Part shown: one piece after another, positions 48,985-57,427 of the stretch
Position numbering within the stretch: the first letter of the stretch is position 1
How the letters are laid out: every line of letters starts with the position of its first letter
DNA from: Streptomyces sp. NBC_01717
GTDB taxonomy: Bacteria > Actinomycetota > Actinomycetes > Streptomycetales > Streptomycetaceae
Assembly: GCF_036248255.1 (NCBI RefSeq)
Contig: NZ_CP109178.1
Location: forward strand, 7,135,001 to 7,199,000
Reading direction: 5' to 3'
DNA length: 64,000 nucleotides
Notes under the pieces: generated by a model
Seen by the model: only the letters and a program-made list of their open reading frames with translations
Databases searched by the model: none
What the model was told of the DNA's origin: nothing
Program-made: the position numbers and the translations under genes

Positions 48985-49200
48985 ATGGCACCTATACCGA
49001 CTCCTCCCGTACAGCCCGACGACACACCCGGCGCGTACGTCGGCCTCGCCGCCGAGGCCGCCGAGCGGAGGGCCCGTGCGCGTGGCTGGAGCAGCGTGAG
49101 ATCCCTGCCGCCGGGCGCGATCATCACCATGGAGTACCGAGCCGGACGGATCAATTTCGAGGTCGACGACGCCGTCGTGACCCGCTGCTGGGTGGGCTGA
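48985..49200 (+). CDS. Small I78-type peptidase inhibitor-like protein
   Basis: This encodes 71 residues from ATG 48985. AYVGLAAEAAERRARARGW leads to LPPGAIITMEYRAGRINFEV and a terminal DDAVVTRCWVG. This order (RINxxxD...VxRxxxG at the end) matches the I78 family of small serine peptidase inhibitors. No signal peptide is seen. The start lies 6 nt after a TACGGT box, consistent with a leaderless message; a GTG at 48901 would lengthen it by 28 unrelated residues. A strong hairpin follows. Confidence 0.75.
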   Translation: MAPIPTPPVQPDDTPGAYVGLAAEAAERRARARGWSSVRSLPPGAIITMEYRAGRINFEVDDAVVTRCWVG

Positions 49201-49239
49201 GACCGCACCGGCGCCGGACGGCTGCGACAGGGCCCGCGA

Positions 49240-49279
49240 CACGAGCAAGGCCCCGACCTCGGTCGGGGCCTTGCTCGTG
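49240..49279. terminator. Strong hairpin between convergent genes
   Basis: CACGAGCAAGGCCCCGACC (49240-49258) and its exact complement (49261-49279) leave only TC between them, a 19-bp perfect palindrome whose real loop is probably CTCG. It lies between the inhibitor gene and the convergent PAP2 gene. No T-run. Confidence 0.8.
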
Positions 49280-49327
49280 CGGGGTGAGGCCTGTGCGTAC
49301 CGTCCCCGATGAGTGGGGTGCGGTCCG

Positions 49328-50341
49328 TCAGCCGCCGCTCACCGGGCGGGCCGGGCTGGTGCCGCCGCGCGGCGTACGGTCCGCGTGCGGTGGACGGCGG
49401 CTGCCGGCCGGGGTGATGGGCGTCCGCTCCGAGCGCACCGCGTGGGCCCGTGGCCGGGTACCCGCCGCCGCGGCTGCGGCCGCCGTGCGGCTTCCCGCGG
49501 CGACCGGTTCGAGCGCCGGGTCCTCGTCCGTGGCGTCCGCGCCGGCCCGCTGCGGCAGCAGCACGGTCCGGGGGCCGCCGGCCGCGACAGGCACCGAAGG
49601 CACTGCCCTGCCCCGCGCGCGCCACTGCTCGCGCACCGCGAAGATCCAGTCCTCGGCGCGGGTGATCAGCGGCTCGACCCACGGCAGGCCCAGCAGGATC
49701 AGCAGCCCGGCTGCCCAGCCCAGCAGCACGTCGCTGAGCCAGTGCGTGCCGAGATAGACGGTTGTGAGCCCGACCCCGAGCGAGACCACTGCCGATACGG
49801 CCGACAGATAGCGCCTGGCCCTCGGGGTGGTGGCCAGGTACGCGAGGATTCCCCAGGTCACGACCGCGTTGGCGGTGTGCCCGGACGGGAATATATCGCC
49901 GCCGGCGAAGAGCTCCGCGGAGCCGATCTGGGTCGCGTAGTGCGGGCCGAGCCGGCCGAGGCCGAGCTTGACCGCACCCACCGTCAGGTTGAGCAGCAGC
50001 AGTGAGGCGCCCAGCGTCAGCAGGGGCCGCAGGGTGTGCTGCCGCCAGGAGCGCCAGCCGAGCCAGCAGGCGACCATCACAGCTGTGGGGCCTCGCTGGC
50101 CCAGCACGACGTAGTAGTCGAGGAAGGCATGGATTCCGGGCCACTGCTGGTAGGGCCGGAACAGCATGACCTTCCAGTCCAGGGTCACCAGCCAGGAGCC
50201 GATCAGTACGGCAATGACGATGGCGAGATAGAACGCCAACGTCCCGCCGAAGAGAGCGATGCGGTGACGACTCATCCGCGGTGGCTCTATCTTCGGCGGT
50301 TCCGGCTCCCGGTCCAGCCGGGCAAAGATGTCGGTACGCAC
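49328..50341 (-). CDS. PAP2-family membrane phosphatase
   Basis: This encodes 337 residues from GTG 50341; no ribosome binding site is evident, and an ATG 22 codons later (MSRHRIALFGG) is possible. Six transmembrane helices span about 28-235. The phosphatase motifs are KLGLGRLGP (degenerate first motif), DIFPSGHTANAV, and VYLGTHWLSDVLLGW with the catalytic histidine and aspartate. A 110-residue Pro/Ala/Arg-rich cytosolic tail follows. Substrate may be undecaprenyl diphosphate or phosphatidate. Confidence 0.88.
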   Translation of the reverse strand: MRTDIFARLDREPEPPKIEPPRMSRHRIALFGGTLAFYLAIVIAVLIGSWLVTLDWKVMLFRPYQQWPGIHAFLDYYVVLGQRGPTAVMVACWLGWRSWRQHTLRPLLTLGASLLLLNLTVGAVKLGLGRLGPHYATQIGSAELFAGGDIFPSGHTANAVVTWGILAYLATTPRARRYLSAVSAVVSLGVGLTTVYLGTHWLSDVLLGWAAGLLILLGLPWVEPLITRAEDWIFAVREQWRARGRAVPSVPVAAGGPRTVLLPQRAGADATDEDPALEPVAAGSRTAAAAAAAGTRPRAHAVRSERTPITPAGSRRPPHADRTPRGGTSPARPVSGG

Positions 50342-50837
50342 CCAATCGACGTTACAGCGAGTGAGTGCGCGTTCCGGTCGATCCGGCCGCTTTGTGATGA
50401 CGATGTGATGTGGACTATGTCTCAGCCGGGCATCTTTTCCTGACCGTTCGACGAATCCCGGCGACCTTCCGATCTGTTTTTCCCGCAGTCATTTCGGAAG
50501 GGTGTTTGAGTATCCGTGAATAACAAAGATCGGTGCCGTATGCATTTCTGCGGCCGTCGCGCCCGGGTGAACGGACGGTGTTGGGCCGGTCACGGGGCGG
50601 GTCCGATGTGCGTCCACGGCGGTGACGGGCGCCGTCCGACGGGGGCCGGGTGCTGGGTCCGGCGTGGCGTACGCCACACTCCGTGGTCCGCCGAGGTATG
50701 AGATGGACCACGTGTGGCCACGCCGAACTCGCGTACGCTGACGGATCACTCGCCCGTCGATGCCGGGCCTGGAGGGGCAGCAGACGCTGCATCCCCGGTT
50801 GGCCTGCCGAGCGCGAGGCCTTTTGGGAGGTACATGC
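50342..50837. other. Intergenic region of 496 bp upstream of the MFS gene
   Basis: This gap divides the divergent PAP2 and MFS genes. GGGAGG at 50825-50830 is the ribosome binding site of the MFS gene. A possible -10 (TACGCT) lies near 50725. The part near 50430-50560 is AT-richer and likely holds the PAP2 promoter. Open frames here have no recognisable product. Confidence 0.45.
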
Positions 50838-52553
50838 ATGTCCGGGACGACCACAGCCCGACTCCGGCTGCGCGCAGCCGCCGACGGTGCCAACCGATGG
50901 GTCGTCCTGGTCGTCCTCTGCCTCAGCCTGTTGCTCGTGGCGCTCGATGCCACCGTGCTGCACGTCGCCGTCCCGGCCGTCACCGAGGACCTGCGGCCGA
51001 GCGCCGTCGGTCTGCTGTGGATCGTGGACGCCTATCCACTGGTCTGTGCCTCACTGTTGATCCTTTTCGGCACCCTCGGTGACCGGGTCGGCCGCCGCCG
51101 CATACTGCTGCTCGGCTACGCCCTCTTCGCGGTCGCCTCCGCGGTTGCCGCGATGGCCGACAGCCCGGGCGTCCTCATAGCGGCGCGCGCCCTGCTCGGG
51201 GTCGGCGGCGCGATGATCATGCCGGCGACGCTGTCGATCCTCCGCCAGGTCTTCCCCGACCGGCGTGAGCGGGCCGTCGCCATCGGAGTGTGGACCGCGG
51301 TCGCCGCGGTCGGCGCGGCCATCGGACCGGTCATCGGCGGTTTCCTCGTCGAGCACTTCTGGTGGGGCTCGGTCTTTCTGATCAACATCCCGCTGATGGC
51401 CCTGATCCTTCCGCTCGGCCGGCTGCTGCTGCCCGAATCGCGGGGCAGCGATGACGGCCCCTGGGACGTGTTCGGCGCACTGATGGCCGCTGCCGGAGTA
51501 CTCGGCGTGGTCCTCGGTGTGAAGCGCGCGGGCACCGGCGAGGGCGTTTTCGTCCTCTCCACCCTCGTACCGCTGTTCCTGGGCGGTGCGCTGATCGTCG
51601 CGTTCGTACGCCGGCAGAAGCGCCGTACGCATCCACTGATCGACATAGGGATGTTCGCCAGACCCGCCTTCTCCACCGCGGTCGGCTGCATCGTCCTCGC
51701 CATGCTGGCCCTGGTCGGTCTCGAACTGATCGCCGTCCAGTACCTCCAGCTGGTCCTGGGCCTCAGCCCGCTGGAGACCGGTCTGCGGCTGCTGCCGCTC
51801 ACCTTCGCCGCGATGGCGGCGGGCGCCACCGGCTCGTACACCCTGCGCCGGATCGGCCCGCGCCGGATGGTCGGCTGGGGCTTCGTGCTCACGGCGGCCG
51901 CGGTGCTGCTCCTGACCCTGATGGGGCAGCACGACCGGCCCGGTCTGCTGACCGTTGCCTTCGTCGTGCTCGGCTTCGGGCTCCAGTCCACGCTCTTCGG
52001 TGCGTACGAATCGATGCTCAGCGAGGCTCCCGCGGACCGGGCCGGTGGTGCGGCGGCCATCGGCGAGACCTCGTACCAGCTGGGGGCGGGCATGGGAATC
52101 GCGCTGCTCGGCAGCGTGATGAACGCCGCCTACACCCCCGGGCTGGCCAAACTCTCCGGGGCGGGCGTCCCCGCCGAGGCCTCCACCGCCGCCTCCCACT
52201 CGCTGGGCGAGGCATATCAGGTGGCGTCCCGGCTGGGCGGTCCACTGGGTGAGGTGCTGCGGAGCACCGCCCGGCACGCCTTCGTCAACGGTCTGCATGT
52301 CACGCTGCTGGTCAGCGCTGGGCTGCTGCTGCTCGGCGCGCTCGCCGCGCTGCGGCTGCCGCGGGTGATGGAGTGCCCGCCGCGGGCTCTCTGCGATCCG
52401 CGCGATGTGCAGGACGACCATGAGTCCCGTGACGCCCGGGCGTTCCACGGTCCCCAGGGAGCCCCTGGGCAGGACCGTCGGAACCGGCCCCGTCCGCTGC
52501 CTGTCCGGCGGCAACCCGCCGAGGCCGCCGGCTCTGGACGAGCGGCACACTGA
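50838..52553 (+). CDS. MFS transporter, DHA2 (14-helix) drug exporter family
   Basis: This encodes 571 residues from ATG 50838 (GGGAGG 7 nt upstream). Fourteen hydrophobic helices are expected. Motifs are LLLVALDATVLHVAVPAV in helix 1, LFGTLGDRVGRRRILLLGY (motif A) after helix 2, and GPVIGGFLVEHFWWGSVFLI as motif C, the antiporter signature. A basic, proline-rich tail (about 60 residues after the last helix) is not conserved. It should export a toxic or signalling compound using the proton gradient. No linked regulator is obvious. Confidence 0.92.
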   Translation: MSGTTTARLRLRAAADGANRWVVLVVLCLSLLLVALDATVLHVAVPAVTEDLRPSAVGLLWIVDAYPLVCASLLILFGTLGDRVGRRRILLLGYALFAVASAVAAMADSPGVLIAARALLGVGGAMIMPATLSILRQVFPDRRERAVAIGVWTAVAAVGAAIGPVIGGFLVEHFWWGSVFLINIPLMALILPLGRLLLPESRGSDDGPWDVFGALMAAAGVLGVVLGVKRAGTGEGVFVLSTLVPLFLGGALIVAFVRRQKRRTHPLIDIGMFARPAFSTAVGCIVLAMLALVGLELIAVQYLQLVLGLSPLETGLRLLPLTFAAMAAGATGSYTLRRIGPRRMVGWGFVLTAAAVLLLTLMGQHDRPGLLTVAFVVLGFGLQSTLFGAYESMLSEAPADRAGGAAAIGETSYQLGAGMGIALLGSVMNAAYTPGLAKLSGAGVPAEASTAASHSLGEAYQVASRLGGPLGEVLRSTARHAFVNGLHVTLLVSAGLLLLGALAALRLPRVMECPPRALCDPRDVQDDHESRDARAFHGPQGAPGQDRRNRPRPLPVRRQPAEAAGSGRAAH

Positions 52554-52577
52554 GTCGTAACGTCAGCACGACGCCAT

Positions 52578-52594
52578 AACTAACACTGCTAGTT
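52578..52594 (+). promoter_or_regulatory. Operator-like dyad in the acyl-CoA dehydrogenase promoter region
   Basis: AACTA, 7 bases, TAGTT, in an AT-rich stretch (TAACACTGCTAGTTTTAGTA) of the 73-bp gap between the MFS and acyl-CoA dehydrogenase genes. Its composition and position about 33 nt before the start suggest a promoter with a TetR-type half-site pair. The regulator is not identified. Confidence 0.35.
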
Positions 52595-52626
52595 TTAGTA
52601 CCGTGCGAGCCGCCGGAGGCACTCTC

Positions 52627-53877
52627 ATGTCCACCACCGAGTCCGCTGAGTCCGCGAAGCCGTCGAAGCTGCCGCCCTTCGACCCCGCCGACCCGATCGG
52701 CATCGACGATCTGCTCGGCCCCGAGGACCTCGCGATCCGCTCCACCGTCCGCGCCTGGGCCACCGACCGGGTCATGCCGCACATCGCCGAGTGGTACGAG
52801 AACGGCGAGCTGCCCGGCATCCGTGAGCTGGCCCGCGAGCTCGGTTCGATCGGTGCCCTCGGCATGTCCCTCCAGGGGTACGGCTGCGCGGGCGCCACCG
52901 CCGTCCAGTACGGACTGGCCTGCCTGGAGCTCGAGGCGGCGGACTCCGGGATCCGCTCGCTCGTCTCCGTCCAGGGCTCCCTCGCCATGTACGCCATCCA
53001 CCGCTTCGGCTCGGAGGAGCAGAAGGAGCGGTGGCTGCCCGGGATGGCGGCCGGCGAGATCATCGGCTGCTTCGGACTCACCGAGCCGGACCACGGCTCC
53101 GACCCGGCCGGGATGCGGACGTACGCCAAGCGCGAGCCGGGCGGCACCTCCCGCTCGGGTGAAGTCGAAAGCGGGGGGGACTGGGTCCTCAGCGGCCGCA
53201 AGATGTGGATCACCAACGGCTCAGTGGCCGGGGTGGCCGTCGTCTGGGCACAGACCGACGAGGGCATCCGCGGCTTCGTCGTGCCGACCGACACCCCAGG
53301 CTTCTCGGCACCCGAGATCAAGCACAAGTGGTCGCTGCGCGCCTCCGTCACCAGCGAGCTGGTACTCGACGAGGTACGGCTGCCCGCCGATGCCGTACTC
53401 CCCGGGGTCACCGGTCTGCGCGGCCCGCTCAGCTGCCTCGGCCACGCCCGCTACGGCATCGTCTGGGGAGCCATGGGGGCCGCACGGGCCAGCTTCGAGG
53501 CAGCGGTCGACTACGCGAAGACCCGGGAACAGTTCGGGAGGCCGATCGGCGGCTTCCAGCTCACTCAGGCCAAGCTCGCGGACATGGCCGTCGAACTGCA
53601 CAAGGGCATCCTGCTCGCCCACCATCTGGGCCGTCGGATGGACGCGGGCAGGCTCCGCCCCGAACAGGTCAGTTTCGGAAAGCTCAACAATGTGCGGGAG
53701 GCGATCGAGATCTGCCGTACCTCACGCACAATTCTCGGCGCCAACGGGATCTCGCTCGAATACCCGGTGATGCGGCATGCGACGAATCTGGAGTCGGTGC
53801 TCACCTACGAGGGCACCGTGGAGATGCATCAGCTGGTGCTGGGCAAGGCGCTCACCGGTCTGGACGCTTTCCGGTAG
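52627..53877 (+). CDS. Acyl-CoA dehydrogenase (glutaryl-CoA dehydrogenase-like)
   Basis: This encodes 416 residues from ATG 52627 (GGAGG 7 nt upstream); GTG 52603 would extend it by 8. Family blocks are GCFGLTEPDHGSDPAGM, GRKMWITNGSVAGVAVVWAQ and YAKTREQFGRPIGGFQLTQA. The catalytic base is Glu in LTYEGTVEMHQLVLGKALTG, which has the YEGT placement of glutaryl-CoA dehydrogenases. FAD-dependent and cytosolic. A dehydrogenating or decarboxylating role on glutaryl-CoA is probable but not certain. Linked electron-transfer genes are absent. Confidence 0.9.
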   Translation: MSTTESAESAKPSKLPPFDPADPIGIDDLLGPEDLAIRSTVRAWATDRVMPHIAEWYENGELPGIRELARELGSIGALGMSLQGYGCAGATAVQYGLACLELEAADSGIRSLVSVQGSLAMYAIHRFGSEEQKERWLPGMAAGEIIGCFGLTEPDHGSDPAGMRTYAKREPGGTSRSGEVESGGDWVLSGRKMWITNGSVAGVAVVWAQTDEGIRGFVVPTDTPGFSAPEIKHKWSLRASVTSELVLDEVRLPADAVLPGVTGLRGPLSCLGHARYGIVWGAMGAARASFEAAVDYAKTREQFGRPIGGFQLTQAKLADMAVELHKGILLAHHLGRRMDAGRLRPEQVSFGKLNNVREAIEICRTSRTILGANGISLEYPVMRHATNLESVLTYEGTVEMHQLVLGKALTGLDAFR

Positions 53878-53916
53878 AACGGGACGCAGGCCGGACCGAT
53901 CCGGCGAGCGCCCTGC

Positions 53917-54363
53917 TCAGCTCTGGTTGAAGAAGCCGTCGGCCGGTCGGCCGGCGGCTTCGCCGCTGACCACGTGGGTGTCGGCCGGGGTCAGCAGGAA
54001 GACCCGGGTGGCGACGCGGTCGATCGACCCGCGCAGTCCGAAGATCAGCCCCGCGGCAAAGTCCACGACACGCTTCGCGTCCGAGGGGTCCATGGCCGTG
54101 AGGTTCATGATCACCGGGACGCCGTCCCGGAAGAGCTCGCCGATGCCGCGGGCGTCCCGGAAGCTGTCCGGGGTGACTGTGGCGATCCGGCGGCCCGTCT
54201 CCTCGGCCGCCTCGGAGACCACCTGCACCCGTGGGTCGGTCACCCAGGCATTGCCGGTCCCGGTCCGTGCACCCTCGGCGTACTCGTCATCGTCGTCGTA
54301 GTAACGCTCGTCGTTGTCCTCTACGAGGCCCAGCCAGGCACTCGCCTTGCGCACCGATCCCAT
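53917..54363 (-). CDS. SepF-family cell division protein paralogue
   Basis: This encodes 148 residues. GGAGG lies 7 nt before the ATG at 54363. The N-terminal amphipathic membrane-binding helix ([15 protein letters not shown]) is followed by an acidic linker (YYDDDDEY) and the SepF core: [12 protein letters not shown]..., [20 protein letters not shown] and [20 protein letters not shown]. Streptomycetes carry several SepF-like proteins; the main one is beside ftsZ, so this is a paralogue. SepF proteins tether FtsZ to the membrane. Confidence 0.9.
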   Translation of the reverse strand: MGSVRKASAWLGLVEDNDERYYDDDDEYAEGARTGTGNAWVTDPRVQVVSEAAEETGRRIATVTPDSFRDARGIGELFRDGVPVIMNLTAMDPSDAKRVVDFAAGLIFGLRGSIDRVATRVFLLTPADTHVVSGEAAGRPADGFFNQS

Positions 54364-54671
54364 GGACGCCTCCTCTCACCGCGGTTCCTTGGTGTTCCGC
54401 ATCTCATTCGTATCCCTATGGTCGACCATGATGCGGATCGTGCGCCAAGTGGATAGTCGGCGCGCAGGGGATTCGTGACGTTACTGGTGCAGAAGATGTG
54501 GCGATTCGTCAAGGTTCCTCCTGCATAGGGCCTCTGGTGAAAAGAAAATATGATGTCCCGGTCCGTACGGGTGACGTGGGGTGCGTACGGGTGAACGGGT
54601 CACTCGATACGATGCCCGTCGCGCACACGCACGAGTGCGGCGCACAACGGAACGACTCTCGGGGGATCGTC
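54364..54671. other. Intergenic region between sepF paralogue and the DUF5685 gene
   Basis: This 308-bp divergent gap contains the perfect 12-bp palindrome ATGGTCGACCAT at 54418-54429 and two copies of CGTACGGGTGA around 54566-54595, about 20 bp apart. An AT-rich patch GAAAAGAAAATATGATG (near 54540) may be a promoter. The frame of the next gene stays open through here but begins to look like coding sequence only at 54672. Confidence 0.45.
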
Positions 54672-55946
54672 GTGTTCGGAATAGTCAGGCCCTGCGCCCA
54701 TCGGTTGTCGGAGGGCCTCAGGGCCGAGTGGATGGCCCATCTCTGCGGGCTCTGCCTCGCACTTCGCTCGGACCACGGGCAGTTCGCCCGGATCGTCACG
54801 AACTATGACGGCCTGATCGTCTCGGTTCTGACGGAGGCTCAGGCAGAGCGCAGCACCGGATGGCGACGCACCGCGGGGCCCTGTCCGCTGCGCTCCATGC
54901 GGACCGCTCCGGTCGCCCGCGGCGAGGGGGCCAGGCTGGCAGCCGCCGTTTCACTGGTGCTCGCCTCGGCGAAGGTACGGGACCACATAGCGGACCGGGA
55001 CGGGCTGTTGAGGCGCCGCCCGGTCGCCGCGGCCGCCCGCCGGGTCGCCGCGGGCTGGGACCGGGCCGGGGCGCGTGCCGGCGCGGAGCTGGGATTCGAC
55101 ACCGCCGTTCTCGTGGACGCCGTCGACCGGCAGACCGGCGTCGAGCGGCTCGCCGGACCGGGCACTCCGCTGCTGACGGTCACCGAACCCACCGAGACGG
55201 CCACCGCGGCGGCCTTCGCCCACACCGCCGCGCTCGCGGGCCGGCCGCAGAACGCCGAACCCCTCGCCGAGGCCGGCCGGCTCTTCGGGCGACTCGCACA
55301 TCTGCTGGACGCCGTGGAGGACCAGGAAGCTGACGCCGCGTCGGGTGCCTGGAACCCGCTCACTGCCACCGGCACCTCGCGCGCCGAGGCCCGGCGGTTG
55401 TGCGACGACGCACTGCGTGGTGTACGGCTGGCGCTGCGCGACGCCGAATTCACCGGCGACAAGCTGACGCATGTGCTGCTCGTGCACGAACTGCGCCGTT
55501 CGGTGGACCGGGCCTTCGCCACACAGACGTGCTCGCACCAGGCGGATGCGCGGCGCCCCGGCGGGGATCTGACGGACAGGCAGCAGACGGATCCCTCCGC
55601 GAAGGGCGACGCGGCGGGGCTCCGGCAGACCGGGTCCTTCGGGCCGCCGCCGGGCAATCCGTACGCGCCGAACAACCCCGGCAGCCCGTTCGGCCCGCCG
55701 CAGCCCCCGCCGGAGCCGCCGCGCGACCGGCGTGGGCTGATCACGGGCTGTCTGGTGTGGGCGGGCCTCGCCTGCACCTGCCAGATGTGCTGCGGGACCT
55801 TCGAGGACCCGTGGAGCCGGCAGCGGCGCGAGGGTCTGTGCAGCCAGTGCGACTGCAGCGACTGCTGCGATGCGTGCGACTGCTGCAGCAACTGCGGGGA
55901 CTGCTGCAGCTCCTGCGACTGCTGCGACTGCGGGTGCGACTGCTGA
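54672..55946 (+). CDS. DUF5685 family protein with a cysteine-rich C-terminal tail
   Basis: This encodes 424 residues from GTG 54672 (GGGGG 6 nt upstream), where the family opening FGIVRPCAHRLSEGLRAEWM begins. It continues HLCGLCLALRSDHGQFARIV and is helical to about residue 290. A proline/glycine-rich linker leads to a tail starting CLVWAGLACTCQMCC; the last 35 residues contain 17 cysteines in pairs and CxC units with Asp and Ser between. The tail could chelate metals like a metallothionein or form disulfides. The function of the family is unknown. Confidence 0.85.
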   Translation: MFGIVRPCAHRLSEGLRAEWMAHLCGLCLALRSDHGQFARIVTNYDGLIVSVLTEAQAERSTGWRRTAGPCPLRSMRTAPVARGEGARLAAAVSLVLASAKVRDHIADRDGLLRRRPVAAAARRVAAGWDRAGARAGAELGFDTAVLVDAVDRQTGVERLAGPGTPLLTVTEPTETATAAAFAHTAALAGRPQNAEPLAEAGRLFGRLAHLLDAVEDQEADAASGAWNPLTATGTSRAEARRLCDDALRGVRLALRDAEFTGDKLTHVLLVHELRRSVDRAFATQTCSHQADARRPGGDLTDRQQTDPSAKGDAAGLRQTGSFGPPPGNPYAPNNPGSPFGPPQPPPEPPRDRRGLITGCLVWAGLACTCQMCCGTFEDPWSRQRREGLCSQCDCSDCCDACDCCSNCGDCCSSCDCCDCGCDC

Positions 55947-55979
55947 GCCACGCCTCGGGCCGGCTCGGCGTCCCCGGGG

Positions 55980-56927
55980 TCAATTGATCTCGGGCGGCGA
56001 GATCCGGGAGGACTCGATCGCCGACGCGCCGATGCCCCACTTCTTCAGGATGCGGTCGTACGTCCCGTCCGCCTTGAGCCCGTTGACCGCCGACTGGAAG
56101 GCGGGCGCCAGCGGAGTGCCCTTCTTGAACGCGAAGCCGACATCGAGCCGCTTGAACTCATTGAGGAAGCGCACGCCCTCCTGCTGCTCGACCGCATAGC
56201 GCAACCCGTTGATGGTCGACATCACCACGTCGCTGCGGCCCTGCTGGAGCGAAGCCCAGACGGCCGCCAGGTCGGAGTAGGTCTTCACGTCGTACGGCTT
56301 CCTGCCCGCCTCGGCGCACCGGTGCTTGTTCTCCTCCAGCGTCACCTCGAAGGTGGTGCCCGCGGCGGTGCCCACGGTCAGGCCGCAGAGCTGGGTGAGA
56401 TCGGTGACCTTCGACAGCTTGCTGTCGTCGCGGACCGCGAAGCCCTGCCCGTCATTGAGGTACGTGACGAAGTCGATCGTCCGGCGGCGCTCGTCGGTGA
56501 CCCCGAAGTTTCCCGTCCCCAGGTCGTACTTCCCGCTGCCCAGCGCAGGCAGGATCGCCTCGAAGGCGGCCACCTCGCGCTTCAGCTTCAGCCCCAGCGC
56601 CCTGGCCACGGCGTCCGCGACGTCGATGTCGGTGCCCGCCACGGTCTTCCCGTCCGGCAGATAGGTGGCGCCGGGCGGTGTGCCGACGCTGGAGGCGATG
56701 GTCAGCGTGCCGGAGGCTCGGACATCGGGGGGCAGCAGCGCGGCCGCGGCCTTGTTCTTCCTGACCGACGACACGACGTCCTGTGTCGGAATCTTCCCCT
56801 TGGCGGAGGTGGCCGGGCCGGCCGCGCCGGCCGGAGCGGCTGCCGGATCGCCGGACCCGCACGCGGTGAGAGCGACTGCGGCGACGGTGATCAGCGCGAA
56901 GGCGGCGGTGCGCCGGGTACGGGGCAT
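55980..56927 (-). CDS. Amino-acid ABC transporter substrate-binding lipoprotein 1
   Basis: This encodes 315 residues from the ATG at 56927 (GGAG about 10 nt upstream). The signal peptide ends with the lipobox VALTACGSG, Cys23 being lipidated. The SBP_bac_3 domain follows (about 85-300): GTDIDVADAVARALGLKL, YDLGTGNFGVTDERR.TIDFV, and LQQGRSDVVMSTINGL. It is divergent from the permease operon at 57428, which it probably serves together with the second binding protein at 61996. Both end with a short S.ISPP/S.INPP motif. Ligand unknown. Confidence 0.9.
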   Translation of the reverse strand: MPRTRRTAAFALITVAAVALTACGSGDPAAAPAGAAGPATSAKGKIPTQDVVSSVRKNKAAAALLPPDVRASGTLTIASSVGTPPGATYLPDGKTVAGTDIDVADAVARALGLKLKREVAAFEAILPALGSGKYDLGTGNFGVTDERRRTIDFVTYLNDGQGFAVRDDSKLSKVTDLTQLCGLTVGTAAGTTFEVTLEENKHRCAEAGRKPYDVKTYSDLAAVWASLQQGRSDVVMSTINGLRYAVEQQEGVRFLNEFKRLDVGFAFKKGTPLAPAFQSAVNGLKADGTYDRILKKWGIGASAIESSRISPPEIN

Positions 56928-57427
56928 GAGGTGTGGTTCTCCAGGTTCGTCGACCGTGCGCGGGCAGCCGGGCAGCGCCGGGCGGCGCGCCACGGCAGCA
57001 CGGCCACGGGCGGGGCGAAGGAAGAGCGGAGGAAGCTCGGATCGGTGAACAGCCTGAGGGGAGGGTGCAGCGATGTTGTGTACGTGAAGACGCGCAGGGA
57101 ACGGTGCTCAGGCGCCGGACACGGCGCGAGGCACGGACGCGAGAAACCGCAGGGGGTCAGCTCAACAGGAGGAGGACCACACGCGACCGAAGTCGATGTG
57201 GGAGCGCTTGACCAGCCACTGCTGCGAATGCATGGCCCAAGTGGAACAGGCGATCCACTGGTCCGTCAACTGACCTGAGACGTATGACTCACAGTGTGGA
57301 CAGGCTTGACAATATGTTGTGAACAGCGCTTACCTCGGAAGCGGACCGCGCTGAGGGGCCGGTCCGCGTTGTGTTCTTCCGTGAAGGCACGTCCCGTGTT
57401 CGATCTCTGCATCCACGGAGCCTTCGC
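56928..57427. other. Divergent promoter region of the amino-acid importer locus
   Basis: This 500-bp gap serves the minus-strand binding protein and the plus-strand permease operon. TTGACA (57306-57311) with TTACCT (57330-57335) 18 nt later is a possible promoter toward the operon. Hairpin GCGGACCG/CGGTCCGC (57341-57348 with 57360-57367) follows in the leader. CACAGTGTG is a small dyad at 57290. A short frame after the -35 encodes adjacent cysteines (TGT TGT), but I would not claim a Cys leader peptide from that. No other gene seen. Confidence 0.4.

Noticed and set aside
57294..57370. Cysteine leader peptide before the importer operon
   Set aside because: Only one TGT-TGT pair lies in a short frame without a ribosome binding site, and the frame continues far into the permease gene.
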